A DNA stretch of 64,000 nt from Chelatococcus sp. HY11 (GCF_018398335.1 NZ_JAHBRX010000001.1:2046001-2110000), one strand, 5' to 3'. Positions 25,765 through 35,761 are shown, counted from the first letter of the stretch. The notes: generated from the letters alone by a model not told the origin. Program-made: numbers and translations.

Positions 25765-28443
25765 TTAAGCGCTCTTCGCCTTCCGGCCGGCGAGAGCAGC
25801 CTGCGCGGCGGCGAGACGCGCGATCGGCACGCGATAGGGCGAGCACGACACGTAGTCGAGCCCGACCGTCTCGCAGAAGGCGACGGAGGCGGGATCACCG
25901 CCATGCTCGCCACAGATGCCGAGCTTGATGCCCGGGCGCTCGGCGCGACCCCGCTCGGCCGCGAGCTTCACCAGCTCGCCCACGCCCTCGACGTCGATCG
26001 TCACGAAGGGATCTGCCGGCAGGATGCCCTTGGCCGTATAGGAGCCGAGGAAGGAGCCGGCGTCATCGCGGGAGATGCCGAGGGTCGTCTGGGTGAGATC
26101 GTTGGTGCCGAAGGAGAAGAACTCCGCCGTCCCGGCGATGTCGCCCGCCTTGATGGCCGCGCGTGGCAGCTCGATCATGGTGCCGACCTGATAGGCGACG
26201 GTGACGCCCGTTTCACGGGCGACCGCCTTAGCCATGGCGTCGATGCGCTCCTTCGTCAGGTCGAGCTCGGCCCTGGTCATGACGAGCGGCACCATGATTT
26301 CCGGAGTCACGGGCTGGCCGGTGGCCTTGCCCGCCTCGACCGCCGCCTCGAAGATGGCGCGCGCCTGCATCTCGGCGATCTCGGGGAAGGCGACAGCGAG
26401 CCGCACGCCACGGAACCCGAGCATGGGGTTGAACTCGTGCAGCTCATGCGCGCGCGCGTTCAGCTTGGCGACGCTCGTGCCCGTGGAAGCAGCGACTTCC
26501 GCCACTTCCTCGTCGGTGCGCGGCAGGAACTCGTGCAACGGCGGATCGAGCAGGCGGATCGTCAGCGGCAGGCCCTGCATGATGGTGAACAGCTCGACAA
26601 AATCGGCGCGCTGCATCGGCAGGAGCTTGGCGAGAGCGACGCGGCGGCCGGCTTCGTCGTCGGCCAGGATCATCTCGCGGACGGCGAGGATGCGCTCGCC
26701 GTTGAAGAACATGTGCTCGGTGCGGCAAAGGCCGATGCCTTCGGCGCCGAAGGTCCGCGCCGTCCTGGCATCGAGCGGCGTCTCGGCATTGGCGCGCACC
26801 TTCATGCGGCGCACCTTGTCGGCCCAGCCCATGAGCGTGCCGAACTCGCCTGACAGTTCCGGCTCGAGCATCTTGACCTTGCCGTTGAGCACCTGGCCGG
26901 TACCGCCGTCGATCGTGATGATCTCGCCTCGCTTCAGCGTGACGCCGGCAGCGATCATCGTTCCCGCTGTGCCGTCAACGCGCAGGCTGCCGGCGCCGGA
27001 GACGCAAGGCTTGCCCATGCCGCGCGCCACGACGGCGGCGTGCGAGGTCATGCCGCCGCGCGTGGTGAGGATGCCCTCGGCGGCGTGCATGCCGTGGATG
27101 TCTTCCGGGCTCGTCTCGACGCGCACGAGGATGACCTTGCGGCCGGCCTTCTTGGCTTCTTCCGCTTCTTCCGAAGTGAAGACAATCTCGCCGGAAGCGG
27201 CCCCCGGTGAAGCCGGCAGGCCGGTAGCGAGCACCTTGCGCTCGGCCTTCGGATCAATGGTCGGATGCAGAAGCTGGTCGAGCGCGGCGGGCTCGACGCG
27301 CGTCACGGCCTCTTCCTCGGTGATCAGCCCTTCCGCCGCGAGTTCAACCGCGATACGCAGCGCGGCCTTGGCGGTGCGCTTGCCGTTGCGGGTCTGCAGC
27401 ATCCACAGCTTGCCGTTCTCGATGGTGAATTCGAGATCCTGCATGTCGCGGTAGTGCTTCTCGAGCAGGCCATAGATGCGCACCAGCTCCGCATAGGCGG
27501 CCGGCATCTCCTTCTCGAGAGAAGGCTTGTTCGAGCCGGACGCGATACGCGCGGCCTCGGTGATGTCCTGCGGGGTGCGGATGCCGGCGACCACATCCTC
27601 GCCCTGGGCGTTGATGAGGAATTCGCCATAGAGGGCGCGCTCGCCCGTCGAGGGATTGCGGGTGAAGGCGACGCCCGTCGCCGAGCTGTCACCCATGTTG
27701 CCGAACACCATGGACTGCACGTTGACGGCCGTGCCCCAGCTCGACGGGATGCCATGCAGCTCGCGGTACTTGTTGGCGCGGGCGTTCATCCAGGAGCCGA
27801 AGACAGCGCCGATGGCGCCCCACAGCTGCTCGGACGGATCCTGCGGGAAGGGCTTGCCCAGCTCCTTCTGCACGATGTCCTTGTAGCTCTTGACGAGGAC
27901 CTTCCAGTCCTGCGCGGTGAGATCCGTGTCGAGGTCGAGGCCCTTGCGCTCCTTGTAGAGCTCCAGCGCCTCCTCGAAATGGTGATGGCCGACGCCGAGC
28001 ACGACGTCGGAATACATGGTGATGAAGCGGCGGTATGAGTCCCAGGCGAAACGCTCGTCGCCGGCTGCCTTGGCCACGGCCTCGACCGTCACGTCGTTGA
28101 GGCCGAGGTTGAGCACCGTGTCCATCATGCCCGGCATCGAGGCGCGGGCGCCGGAGCGAACGGAGACGAGCAGCGGATTGGCCTCATCACCGAAGGTCTT
28201 GCCAGCGAGCCCGCCGACATGGGCGAGCGCGGCGTCGACAGCGGCGGTGAGATCCGGCGGGTAGCTCTGGCCGTTCTCGTAGAAGTAGGTGCAAACCTCC
28301 GTGGTGATCGTAAACCCCGGAGGCACGGGAAGTCCGAGATTGGACATTTCCGCGAGGTTGGCACCCTTGCCGCCGAGCAAGTTCTTCATGCCCGCCTCGC
28401 CCTCGGCGCGACCGTCGCCGAAAGTGTAGACCCATTTTGCCAT
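25765..28443 (-). CDS. ppdK: Pyruvate, phosphate dikinase
   Basis: PPDK interconverts pyruvate, ATP and phosphate with phosphoenolpyruvate, AMP and PPi. The 892-residue protein has the ATP-grasp N-terminal domain (MKNLLGGKGANLAEMSNLGLPVPPGF at about 19-44; SVRSGARASMPGMMDTVLNLG), the swivelling phosphohistidine domain (TTRGGMTSHAAVVARGMGKPCV, His near 458), and the C-terminal PEP/pyruvate barrel (IGLCRTEHMFF; FSFGTNDLTQTTLG; GICGEHGGDP). The ATG at 28443 (MAKWVYTFGDG) is the family start; the extra frame to 28506 is not. It ends in a good intrinsic terminator. The order N-ATP, His and C-barrel is complete. Confidence 0.97.
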   Translation of the reverse strand: MAKWVYTFGDGRAEGEAGMKNLLGGKGANLAEMSNLGLPVPPGFTITTEVCTYFYENGQSYPPDLTAAVDAALAHVGGLAGKTFGDEANPLLVSVRSGARASMPGMMDTVLNLGLNDVTVEAVAKAAGDERFAWDSYRRFITMYSDVVLGVGHHHFEEALELYKERKGLDLDTDLTAQDWKVLVKSYKDIVQKELGKPFPQDPSEQLWGAIGAVFGSWMNARANKYRELHGIPSSWGTAVNVQSMVFGNMGDSSATGVAFTRNPSTGERALYGEFLINAQGEDVVAGIRTPQDITEAARIASGSNKPSLEKEMPAAYAELVRIYGLLEKHYRDMQDLEFTIENGKLWMLQTRNGKRTAKAALRIAVELAAEGLITEEEAVTRVEPAALDQLLHPTIDPKAERKVLATGLPASPGAASGEIVFTSEEAEEAKKAGRKVILVRVETSPEDIHGMHAAEGILTTRGGMTSHAAVVARGMGKPCVSGAGSLRVDGTAGTMIAAGVTLKRGEIITIDGGTGQVLNGKVKMLEPELSGEFGTLMGWADKVRRMKVRANAETPLDARTARTFGAEGIGLCRTEHMFFNGERILAVREMILADDEAGRRVALAKLLPMQRADFVELFTIMQGLPLTIRLLDPPLHEFLPRTDEEVAEVAASTGTSVAKLNARAHELHEFNPMLGFRGVRLAVAFPEIAEMQARAIFEAAVEAGKATGQPVTPEIMVPLVMTRAELDLTKERIDAMAKAVARETGVTVAYQVGTMIELPRAAIKAGDIAGTAEFFSFGTNDLTQTTLGISRDDAGSFLGSYTAKGILPADPFVTIDVEGVGELVKLAAERGRAERPGIKLGICGEHGGDPASVAFCETVGLDYVSCSPYRVPIARLAAAQAALAGRKAKSA

Positions 28444-28563
28444 TGCTAGCCTGCCTTCCACACTCGTTACTTTAATCACCTCACGGCACGTGGAGGCTTG
28501 GCGCATCTGACGCCAAAAGGCAATGCGATGCGGTGCACAAAATGAACCTGCCTCGTGAAGGCC

Positions 28564-28725
28564 TTAATTGAGCAGCGGACCGATCCGGTCGCCGAACAGG
28601 CCGACCACGCCGATGAAGATCAGGTACAGCGCGACGATGAAATTCAGGAGGCGCGGCATGACCAGAATGAGGATACCGGCGATCAGCGCGACCAGGGGCT
28701 GAATGACAATGAGGTTGACGCTCAT
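28564..28725 (-). CDS. DUF3096 family membrane micro-protein
   Basis: The 53-residue product starts MSVNLIVIQPLVALIAGIL and ends FGDRIGPLLN. It has two hydrophobic stretches (about 4-23 and 29-46) separated by PRLLN. This matches the small DUF3096 family, conserved in proteobacteria and of unknown function. AGGAGA lies about 8 bases before the ATG, which supports translation. It stands between ppdK and glyS, with spacers of 120 and 166 bases, and is probably a separate transcript. Similarity is by length, hydropathy and remembered family sequence, not by search. Confidence 0.75.
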   Translation of the reverse strand: MSVNLIVIQPLVALIAGILILVMPRLLNFIVALYLIFIGVVGLFGDRIGPLLN

Positions 28726-28891
28726 GGATTTGTCTCCTCGCCGCCGAGCGCCGGCCGCGGCATCGCGGTGATGTCGCAGATCAAGCCGGCTCCGGCGAAC
28801 TAGGCCTTAACGTGCCCGAGGAGATTTAAGTTTCGCTGGAAAGTCACACATCGCCTATGTCAGGGCCTGCACATTGCGCTCCCTGCCACGC

Positions 28892-31192
28892 TTATCCCGC
28901 GATCTGCGAGAAATCCGCCACTGTGCGCGTCGCGGCGCGGATGGCGTTGAGGAGCCTGAGCCGGTTGGCGCGGACGACAGGATCATCGACATTGACCGTG
29001 ACCTTGTCGAAGAAGGCATCGACGGGCGCGCGCAGCACGCTCAGCGCCTTCATGGCGCCCTCGAAGTCTTCCTTCTCGACGGCGGCCTTGGCTTCCATCT
29101 CGGCCACGCGCAGCGCCTCGATCAGCGCCCGCTCCTCTTCCTCGCCGGCATTGAGAATGAGGGCGGCGTCCGGCGCCTCGTCATAGGCGCGGCCGTCCTT
29201 CTTCTCCTCGATGCGCAGGATATTGGCGGCGCGCTTGGTGGCGGCGAGCAAGTTCTTGCCGTCCTCGGTATCGAGGAAGCGCCCCAGCGCCTCGACGCGG
29301 CGGACGATCATGAGGAGGTCGTCTTGTGCGGCCTCATCCTCGCCCAACGCCAGCACGGCATCGATCAGGTCATGCCGCGCACCCTGGTCGCGCAGATAGA
29401 CCTTCAGGCGATCGTGGAAGAAGGAGAGGAGGTCACGGACATTCTCAGAGTCCCCCCAAAACTCAGGCGCATCCTCTATGGGTACCGCTTTCACGCTTCC
29501 CGCTTCACGAATTGAGAGATCGTGAAGTTCATCACTGCCCATCTTCCGAGCAACAATCTGCAAATCGGTGTGGTTTGCTTCAGCCGCAGCATAGTAGCGA
29601 TCACGTCCAACTTTAGCGCTTGCGGATTTGAGAAATTTCTCAAGCGACATCCGCACCCCATTCTCCAGCACCAGCCGGATCACACCGAGCGCGGCGCGGC
29701 GCAGCGCATAGGGGTCCTTGGAGCCGGTCGGCTTCTCGTCGATGGCCCAGAAGCCGGCGAGCGTGTCGAGCTTGTCGGCGAGCGCGACCGCCACGCTGAC
29801 AGGATCGGTCGTCACGCGGTCTGACGGACCCAGCGGCTTCCAATGATCCTCGACGGCAGCGGAGACAGCGGCGTCCTCGTCTTGCGCCTCAGCGTAGTAG
29901 CGCCCCATCAGGCCTTGCAGCTCGGGGAATTCGCCGACCATCTCGGTGACGAGATCGGCCTTGGCGAGCCGTGCGGCACGCTCGGCCGTGTCGGCATCCG
30001 CGCCGACGACCGGCGCCAGCTCACGCGCCAGCGCCGCGATGCGCTGGATCCGCTCGCCCTGGGTGCCAAGCTTCTCGTGGAAGATGATGCCGAGGTCTTC
30101 CAGCTTCTTCAGCCGCTGGTCGAGCGGTTTGAGGCCGGAGCCGGCATAATCCGGCAGCGGCCTCCTGTCGGTCTCCCAGAAGAAATTGGCATCCGACAGG
30201 CGGGCGCGCACGACGCGGGCGTTGCCGGCGGCGATCGCCACGCCCCCGTCCTTCGCCTCGATATTGGCTGTGATGATGAAACGGTTGGCGAGCTTGCCGG
30301 TCTTGGCATCCCGCAGCACGAAACATTTCTGGTTGGCGCGGATCGTCGCGCGGATCACTTCCGGCGGAATGTCGAGGAAGGCCTCCTCGAAGGTGCCGAC
30401 CAGAACGACGGGCCACTCGACGAGACCGGCGACTTCTTCCAGCAACCCTTCGTCCTCGACCACCTCCAGCCCCAGCGCGAAGGCCATGGTCTTGGCGTCA
30501 TTGAGGATGCGGCGCTTGCGCTCGTCCGCGTCGAGCACCACCTTGGCGCGCTCCAGCGCGGCCACGTAGTCCTCGAAGCGGCGCACGAGGATCGGGTTCG
30601 GCCCGGCCAGGAAACGATGTCCGCGCGTCACGTCGGACGAGACGATGCCGTCGACCTCGAAGCGTACCACATCGGGCGTTTCCGTTTCCGGCCCGAAGGT
30701 GGCGAGGATGGATTGCAGCGGGCGCACCCAGCGCAGCGAGCCGGCCTCAGCGGACGCCGCGCCCCAGCGCATGGATTTCGGCCAGGGGAAATTGCGGATG
30801 ATGCCCGGCAGGATCTCGGCCAGCACCTCGGGGGTTTGCTTGCCCGGCCGCTCGGTGATGGCGACGTAGAATTCGCCCTTCTTGCCGTCGCTGACGACCC
30901 TGGCCTCATCGATCGAAGCAAGGCCCGCGCTCTTCAGAAAGCCCTGGATAGCCTGATCCGGCGCGCCGACACGCGGTCCCTTCTTCTCCTCGCGCAGGTC
31001 CGGCTGGCGGGGCGGCAAGCCGATGATGCTGAGCGCGAGCCGCCGCGGGGTCGCGAACCCTTGCGCGCCCTCATAGACGAGGCCCCGCTCGACCAACGCG
31101 TCGGTGACGCGCTTCTTGAGATCCTCCGCCGCCTTGCGCTGCATGCGCGCGGGGATTTCTTCGGAAAGGAGTTCAAGGAGAAAATCGGGCAT
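28892..31192 (-). CDS. glyS: Glycyl-tRNA synthetase beta subunit
   Basis: The beta subunit of the alpha2-beta2 glycyl-tRNA synthetase binds tRNA. The 766-residue protein starts [18 protein letters not shown], the family N-terminus. It contains [81 protein letters not shown] and, near the end, the anticodon-binding-like region with [15 protein letters not shown]. The segment around residues 515-580 (bases about 29460-29640) is clearly lower in GC than the rest and unlike the family consensus I recall. It starts 9 bases after the isochorismatase stop and is in one operon with glyQ. Confidence 0.96.
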   Translation of the reverse strand: MPDFLLELLSEEIPARMQRKAAEDLKKRVTDALVERGLVYEGAQGFATPRRLALSIIGLPPRQPDLREEKKGPRVGAPDQAIQGFLKSAGLASIDEARVVSDGKKGEFYVAITERPGKQTPEVLAEILPGIIRNFPWPKSMRWGAASAEAGSLRWVRPLQSILATFGPETETPDVVRFEVDGIVSSDVTRGHRFLAGPNPILVRRFEDYVAALERAKVVLDADERKRRILNDAKTMAFALGLEVVEDEGLLEEVAGLVEWPVVLVGTFEEAFLDIPPEVIRATIRANQKCFVLRDAKTGKLANRFIITANIEAKDGGVAIAAGNARVVRARLSDANFFWETDRRPLPDYAGSGLKPLDQRLKKLEDLGIIFHEKLGTQGERIQRIAALARELAPVVGADADTAERAARLAKADLVTEMVGEFPELQGLMGRYYAEAQDEDAAVSAAVEDHWKPLGPSDRVTTDPVSVAVALADKLDTLAGFWAIDEKPTGSKDPYALRRAALGVIRLVLENGVRMSLEKFLKSASAKVGRDRYYAAAEANHTDLQIVARKMGSDELHDLSIREAGSVKAVPIEDAPEFWGDSENVRDLLSFFHDRLKVYLRDQGARHDLIDAVLALGEDEAAQDDLLMIVRRVEALGRFLDTEDGKNLLAATKRAANILRIEEKKDGRAYDEAPDAALILNAGEEEERALIEALRVAEMEAKAAVEKEDFEGAMKALSVLRAPVDAFFDKVTVNVDDPVVRANRLRLLNAIRAATRTVADFSQIAG

Positions 31193-31201
31193 GGGAGGCT
31201 C

Positions 31202-31828
31202 TCAGGCCGACGGCTGCTGGGCCAGAATGGCATCAACGGTGGTCACGACCGCAAAGCGATCGGCGAGCTCGGCAAGGGCCGCGCGATGTACGTCCGCGGC
31301 GCTAAGGGGCGCGCCGCCGAGCGGGTCGGGCAGATCCCTGGTGGTCACGGCATCGGCGGCAATGGTCGTGCGATAGCCAAGGTCGAGCCCGGCGCGCACG
31401 GTGCTGCTGACGCACATATGCGTCATGAAGCCTGCGACCACCAGCGAGCGGCGGCCAGCCTGGGTCAAGACTTCATGCAGATCCGTCCCGGCAAAGGAGT
31501 TGGGGAGCCCCTTCTCGATGACGCGCTCCCCGGCAACGGGCACCACAGGCTCGGCAATGGCAAAACCAGGGCCGGCCGGATCGAAGGGACCGCCCGCCCC
31601 TCCCTTGTGCACCACGTGGATGACGACCGCGCCGGCCTGGCGCGCCGCGTCCAGCAGGCGGCCAGCGGCCGCAAGCGCAGCCTCGATGCCGGCGAGGGGT
31701 AGGAGCCCGGTCACATATTCATTCTGCGCATCGATGATGACGAGCGCGGACTCGCTGAGCTGCGGCGGTGAAAGATCCGCGCCGGCGAGTTGCAGCAGCG
31801 TCTTCGGGATTGCTGTCGCCTCGGTCAT
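31202..31828 (-). CDS. Isochorismatase-family cysteine hydrolase, between glyQ and glyS
   Basis: The 208-residue protein has the family core [11 protein letters not shown] (Asp), [10 protein letters not shown] (Lys) and [24 protein letters not shown] (the nucleophile Cys after MTHM). This Asp-Lys-Cys triad fits isochorismatase-like amidases that hydrolyse small amides or ureido compounds; the substrate is unknown. Its ATG at 31828 overlaps the glyQ stop by 4 bases (ATGA), and glyS starts 9 bases after its stop. It is therefore translated as part of the glycyl-tRNA synthetase operon, an unusual place for it. The longer upstream frame is the shadow of glyQ. Confidence 0.9.
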   Translation of the reverse strand: MTEATAIPKTLLQLAGADLSPPQLSESALVIIDAQNEYVTGLLPLAGIEAALAAAGRLLDAARQAGAVVIHVVHKGGAGGPFDPAGPGFAIAEPVVPVAGERVIEKGLPNSFAGTDLHEVLTQAGRRSLVVAGFMTHMCVSSTVRAGLDLGYRTTIAADAVTTRDLPDPLGGAPLSAADVHRAALAELADRFAVVTTVDAILAQQPSA

Positions 31829-32757
31829 GCCCCGCCGCCTTCCGTCTTGAGCCAGGCCGCGCCGCAGGCCTTGGCCAGTTCGCGCACGCGCAGGATATAG
31901 CTCTGGCGCTCGGTGACGGAGATCACGCCGCGCGCGTCCAGTAGGTTGAAGACGTGGCTCGCCTTGATGCACTGGTCATAGGCCGGCAGGGCAAGCTTGT
32001 GGCGCTGATCATTGGCGTCCGGCCCGGGCTCACCGAAATCGAGCAGGCGCTTGCATTCCGCCTCGGCATCCCGGAAATGCCGGAAGAGCAGTTCCGTGTC
32101 GGCATATTCGAAGTTGTGTCGCGAGTATTCCTGCTCGGCCTGCAGGAAGACGTCGCCATAGGTGACCTTCTCGGCGCCGGTGCGGCCGTTGAAATTGAGG
32201 TCGTAGACGTTCTCGACACCCTGCACATACATGGCCAAGCGCTCGAGCCCATAGGTCAGCTCACCGGCCACCGGCGCGCATTCGAAACCCGCGACCTGCT
32301 GGAAATAGGTGAACTGCGACACTTCCATGCCGTCGCACCAGCATTCCCAGCCCAATCCCCAGGCGCCGAGCGTCGGGCTTTCCCAGTCGTCCTCCACGAA
32401 GCGGATGTCGTGGAGCGCCTGATCGACGCCGATTGCCTGGAGCGAGGCGAGGTAGAGCTCCTGCAGATTCGGCGGGTTCGGCTTCAGGATGACCTGGAAC
32501 TGGTAATAGTGCTGCAGGCGGTTGGGATTCTCGCCATAGCGGCCATCCTTCGGCCGGCGCGAGGGCTGCACATAGGCCGCCTTCCAGGGCTTCGGCCCGA
32601 GCGCGCGCAGCGTCGTCGCCGGGTGGAAGGTGCCCGCGCCGACTTCCATGTCGTAGGGCTGCAGGATGGCACAGCCCTGGGCGGCCCAGAACTGCTGCAG
32701 CGTCAGGATAAGCCCCTGAAAGGAGCGCGTCGGGTTCATGAAGTCGGGCGCGTTCAT
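31825..32757 (-). CDS. glyQ: Glycyl-tRNA synthetase alpha subunit
   Basis: The alpha subunit carries the class II catalytic core that activates glycine. The 310-residue protein has [74 protein letters not shown] and [17 protein letters not shown], all family hallmarks. I chose the ATG at 32757 ([15 protein letters not shown]); GTG or ATG codons nearby are possible. It overlaps the isochorismatase gene by 4 bases and is first in the glyQ-isochorismatase-glyS unit. Confidence 0.96.
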   Translation of the reverse strand: MNAPDFMNPTRSFQGLILTLQQFWAAQGCAILQPYDMEVGAGTFHPATTLRALGPKPWKAAYVQPSRRPKDGRYGENPNRLQHYYQFQVILKPNPPNLQELYLASLQAIGVDQALHDIRFVEDDWESPTLGAWGLGWECWCDGMEVSQFTYFQQVAGFECAPVAGELTYGLERLAMYVQGVENVYDLNFNGRTGAEKVTYGDVFLQAEQEYSRHNFEYADTELLFRHFRDAEAECKRLLDFGEPGPDANDQRHKLALPAYDQCIKASHVFNLLDARGVISVTERQSYILRVRELAKACGAAWLKTEGGGA

Positions 32758-33096
32758 CGCCGGGCCTTGCACGCATCGAGAAATGGGAGCTTCGGGGGAA
32801 GCCGGCGCACCCTAGCCGTGGGTTCGACCAAGTCAACTCCCCATTGGACAACTCGCTATCGAGGGTTCCCGCCCCGTAAGTCCGCGCCTCGCAGCCAGGG
32901 CGTAACGGGTAAAGAAGTGGTCGCCGTCGCAAGCTCCGCCGCCGCCGCCCTGTTTGCTGGCAACGGGCGCAATCCCGCCGATAGCGCGGAACAACCACAG
33001 GAATATATCAGTTCACGGCACACGCGCTGATTGTGCACCTGCAAGGCAGGAGGCATGCCGTGCAGCACAGGCGCTCGTTTGCGTGGGGATATTGCA
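32758..33096. other. Divergent promoter region between glyQ and a secreted-protein gene
   Basis: No gene is visible in these 340 bases. The part next to glyQ (about 32800-33000) must carry the promoter of the glyQ operon, but I cannot pick convincing -35/-10 boxes. A hydrophobic frame (ASSAAAALFAGNGRNPA) near 32930-32980 is probably fortuitous. Confidence 0.5.
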
Positions 33097-33507
33097 ATGA
33101 CGAAAACCTTGTTTCGCGCCCTGGTCGTTTGTGCCGGCGCAATCGTGACGACAGGCTCTGCGGCGGTCGCCGCGCCTGCGCAACCGGCCTCTGGAGGCCC
33201 GGCCTTCGCGCAGTTTGACGGACCCAGCTTCGACACGCGTCAGGATAGCCGCGAGCGCTTCGACCGACGCAACACGCGGGAGCGTGACTTTGACGGCCGC
33301 GATCAGCCCAGCCGCTTCGACGAACCCCGGCGCGGCGACCGTCGTGACGCGCGCGAGCGCGACTTCATCGGCCGCGATCAACCAGCCCGCTACGATGAGC
33401 CCCGACGGGAGCGCCTCGACCGGCGAGACCGCCAGCGGCCGCTCATCACGATCACACCCCCCAATCTGATGCCTTTCGGGCGAGATCGAGGCCGGAGCGA
33501 CCGCTGA
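33097..33507 (+). CDS. Small secreted, highly charged repeat protein, function unknown
   Basis: The 136-residue product starts with a signal peptide (MTKTLFRALVVCAGAIVTTGS, cleavage near AVA-AP). It then consists mainly of Arg/Asp-rich sequence. Two similar 25-residue units can be seen, RERDFDGRDQPSRFDEPRR and RERDFIGRDQPARYDEPRR, each followed by a charged linker. The protein would be intrinsically disordered and very basic-acidic mixed. I know no family for it. It ends one base before the stop of the convergent TrmN6-like gene. Confidence 0.65.
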   Translation: MTKTLFRALVVCAGAIVTTGSAAVAAPAQPASGGPAFAQFDGPSFDTRQDSRERFDRRNTRERDFDGRDQPSRFDEPRRGDRRDARERDFIGRDQPARYDEPRRERLDRRDRQRPLITITPPNLMPFGRDRGRSDR

Positions 33508-34314
33508 TCATAGGGTCAGGACGGCATTCCCGCGGTTCACCGCCTCCATCTCGGCGGTGAACCCTCCCTCCGGCGCATGCAGTATGATGCCGGGCAACAG
33601 GCTGAGCGGCGCGCGGCTGCCCTTGATCGCCGCCACGAGAAGGCGCACGGCCGGCTCGCCAGCGCGCGGGTGCGCCGGCATCAGCGATACCGCGCCGAAA
33701 CGTCCCGCCAGGGCCGACAAGACCAAGGCGAGGGCATCGGCGCGATGAATCATGACGAGCCGTCCGCGTGGCTTCAAGAGATCTGCGGCGGTCCGCACCC
33801 ACGGGTCCAGCAGATCGTCGTCCATCGCATGGGCGCGGCTGCGGCCTGCATCGGGCGAGGTCCGGAAACGGCCCGGCGCGTAGAAGGGGGGATTAGTCAC
33901 CACGAGATCCGCCATCGCGGGGACAAGGCCGGCGGCGTGACGGGTCCTTGCCGGCGCGAGCACATCCGCCTCGATCACGCGGGCCCTGTCGTCCAGCCCA
34001 TTGGCGGAGCAGTTGCGCCTGGCAAGGGATGCGAGGGCGGCCTCGCTCTCGACGAGGACGGCGCGGGCCGAAGGTGAACGCGCCGCGATGGCAAGCCCGA
34101 CCGTACCGACGCCGGCCCCGAGATCGACGACGGTACCGTCGCTGGCATCGCCGGCCGCGGCGGCCAGCAGTACCGCATCCGTCCCGGCTCGGTGCCCCTT
34201 GCGCGGCTGCGTCAGAGTGAGGCGGCCGCCGAAAAGCGCATCCACGCTCAAAGTGCTGTCGGGGACACCGCCCGCGCCAGGAGCGGCCTGCCCGCCCCGC
34301 GCCTCAGTCGACAC
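33508..34314 (-). CDS. TrmN6-like tRNA1(Val) adenine-N6 methyltransferase
   Basis: This class I SAM-dependent methyltransferase has the SAM motif VVDLGAGVGTVGLAIAAR and the catalytic DLVVTNPPFYAPG, the N-P-P-F/Y signature of adenine-N6 enzymes. E. coli TrmN6 (YfiC) modifies A37 of tRNA1(Val), and this 268-residue protein is similar in layout, with an N-terminal GGRLTLTQPRKGHRAGTDAVLL. The start is uncertain: GTG at 34314 has GGAGAG just upstream, TTG at 34329 is an alternative. It overlaps the 3' end of the DUF2007 gene, so the two are coupled. Confidence 0.85.
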   Translation of the reverse strand: MSTEARGGQAAPGAGGVPDSTLSVDALFGGRLTLTQPRKGHRAGTDAVLLAAAAGDASDGTVVDLGAGVGTVGLAIAARSPSARAVLVESEAALASLARRNCSANGLDDRARVIEADVLAPARTRHAAGLVPAMADLVVTNPPFYAPGRFRTSPDAGRSRAHAMDDDLLDPWVRTAADLLKPRGRLVMIHRADALALVLSALAGRFGAVSLMPAHPRAGEPAVRLLVAAIKGSRAPLSLLPGIILHAPEGGFTAEMEAVNRGNAVLTL

Positions 34315-34528
34315 GCAGCTCTCCGCCAAAACCGGCCTCGCGCAGCAATTGCCGCGCCTCCTCCGCCTGGTCTGCGGCGACGAGCAGGCGGCGCTGCAAG
34401 GCCCCGACCGATCCTTCGAGGACGCTCATATACCCGTCTGCAACGAAAACATGGATTCCAGCCTCCTTGAGGAAGGCCTCGACGGCGCCCAGAAGAACGA
34501 TGTCATTGGTGCGGATGAGTTCGATCAT
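34304..34528 (-). CDS. DUF2007 domain protein
   Basis: The 74-residue protein begins MIELIRTNDIVLLGAVEAFLKEAGI and continues HVFVADGYMSVLEGSVGALQRRLLVAADQAEEARQLL. This is the DUF2007 fold, a small ACT-like/GlnB-like domain often annotated as a putative signal-transducing protein. ATG at 34528 is the family start; the frame further up has no similarity. In Rhizobiales this gene is usually found between the polyprenyl synthase and a methyltransferase, as here. It overlaps the methyltransferase start. Confidence 0.85.
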   Translation of the reverse strand: MIELIRTNDIVLLGAVEAFLKEAGIHVFVADGYMSVLEGSVGALQRRLLVAADQAEEARQLLREAGFGGELRVD

Positions 34529-34738
34529 CACAACCTTGTGGCATGTCCACACGGCCCTGTCGCCAGCCATTCCTGCGTGTCCCTGGCCCATAATCCTCAG
34601 AAATCCGCCTTTCTACCGGAGTCGGCGGGGGTTGTGGCAAAGCGCATGGTTGCGGCGAGCGTCATCGGCGTGCATGGTCGGCGGCGCCGGTTGCGTTTTG
34701 CGCCCGGCACTCAAGCGTATCGTGTGGAGGGCCGAATC

Positions 34739-35755
34739 GTGGGCGTCGTCGTCCCCTTCGAGGAAAAGTCGGATGATCGTGGCAGCATCGATGGGCTCAT
34801 CCATCTGGTCGCTGGCCGCATGGAACGTGTGAACAGCCTCATCCTGTCGCGCACGGGATCGGATGTCACGATGATCCCGGAGGTGGCGAACCACCTCATC
34901 TCATCCGGCGGCAAGCGCCTCAGGCCCATGCTGACGCTCGCGACCGCCCTGCTCACGGGCTACAAGGGCGAGGGCGACATCAAGCTCGCGGCCAGCGTGG
35001 AATTCATGCATACGGCCACGCTCCTGCACGACGACGTCGTCGACGAGAGTGACATGCGCCGTGGCAAACTCGCCGCCCGCATGCTGTGGGGGAATGAAGC
35101 GAGTGTGCTCGTCGGCGATTTTCTTCTCGGCCAGGCCTTCAAGATGATGGTCGAGGTCGGTTCGCTCGAGGCGCTCGGCGTCCTGGCCAATGCGGCGGCT
35201 GTCATCGCGGAAGGCGAGGTCTGGCAGCTCTCGGCCGCCAAGAACACCGCCACCACGGAAGACGACTATCTCGCCGTCGTGCGGGCGAAAACGGCCGCTC
35301 TCTTCGCGGCGGCGGCGGAGGTCGGCCCTATCATCGCCGAGCGCCCGAAGGCGGAGCGCGCCGCCTGCCGCAGCTACGGCACCAATCTCGGCATCGCCTT
35401 CCAACTCGTCGACGACGCGCTCGACTATGGCGGAACCTCGGACGCGCTCGGCAAGAATGTCGGGGACGATTTCCGCGAAGGCAAGATCACGTTGCCGGTC
35501 GTGCTCTCCTTCCGCCGCGGCACCAACGAGGAGCGCGAGTTCTGGCGCCGCACGCTCGAACAGGGCGAGGTCAACGACGGCGATCTGGAGACGGCCATCG
35601 CCATCATGCGCCGCCACCGGGCGCTTGAGGACACCATCGAGCGCGCGCGCCACTATGGCGCGATGGCACGCGACGCGCTCGAGCTTTTCCAGGACAGCCC
35701 CATGCGCCGGGCGCTGCTCGAAACCGTAGACTTCTGTATCGCCCGCGCCCACTGA
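34739..35755 (+). CDS. Polyprenyl diphosphate synthase (octaprenyl/decaprenyl type)
   Basis: This trans-prenyltransferase makes the ubiquinone side chain. The 338-residue protein has both Asp-rich motifs, LLHDDVVDES (about 99-108) and FQLVDDALDYGG (about 222-233), plus GGKRLRPMLTLA. The start is a GTG at 34739: GGAGGG lies 8 bases before it, and homologues begin with (M)GVVVPF. The frame is open back to 34001 but overlaps two real minus-strand genes. Product chain length (C45 to C50) cannot be deduced. dxs and ispE in the window feed the same pathway. It is close to the DAO-type gene (6 bases) and probably cotranscribed. Confidence 0.93.
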   Translation: MGVVVPFEEKSDDRGSIDGLIHLVAGRMERVNSLILSRTGSDVTMIPEVANHLISSGGKRLRPMLTLATALLTGYKGEGDIKLAASVEFMHTATLLHDDVVDESDMRRGKLAARMLWGNEASVLVGDFLLGQAFKMMVEVGSLEALGVLANAAAVIAEGEVWQLSAAKNTATTEDDYLAVVRAKTAALFAAAAEVGPIIAERPKAERAACRSYGTNLGIAFQLVDDALDYGGTSDALGKNVGDDFREGKITLPVVLSFRRGTNEEREFWRRTLEQGEVNDGDLETAIAIMRRHRALEDTIERARHYGAMARDALELFQDSPMRRALLETVDFCIARAH

Positions 35756-35761
35756 TCCCTC

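Noticed and set aside
28892-31192. glyS as a pseudogene because of the unusual central segment
   Set aside because: The frame is open from start to stop and both flanks are well conserved.
34001-34738. N-terminal extension of the polyprenyl synthase frame
   Set aside because: It overlaps the TrmN6-like and DUF2007 genes, and the conserved start with GGAGGG is at 34739.
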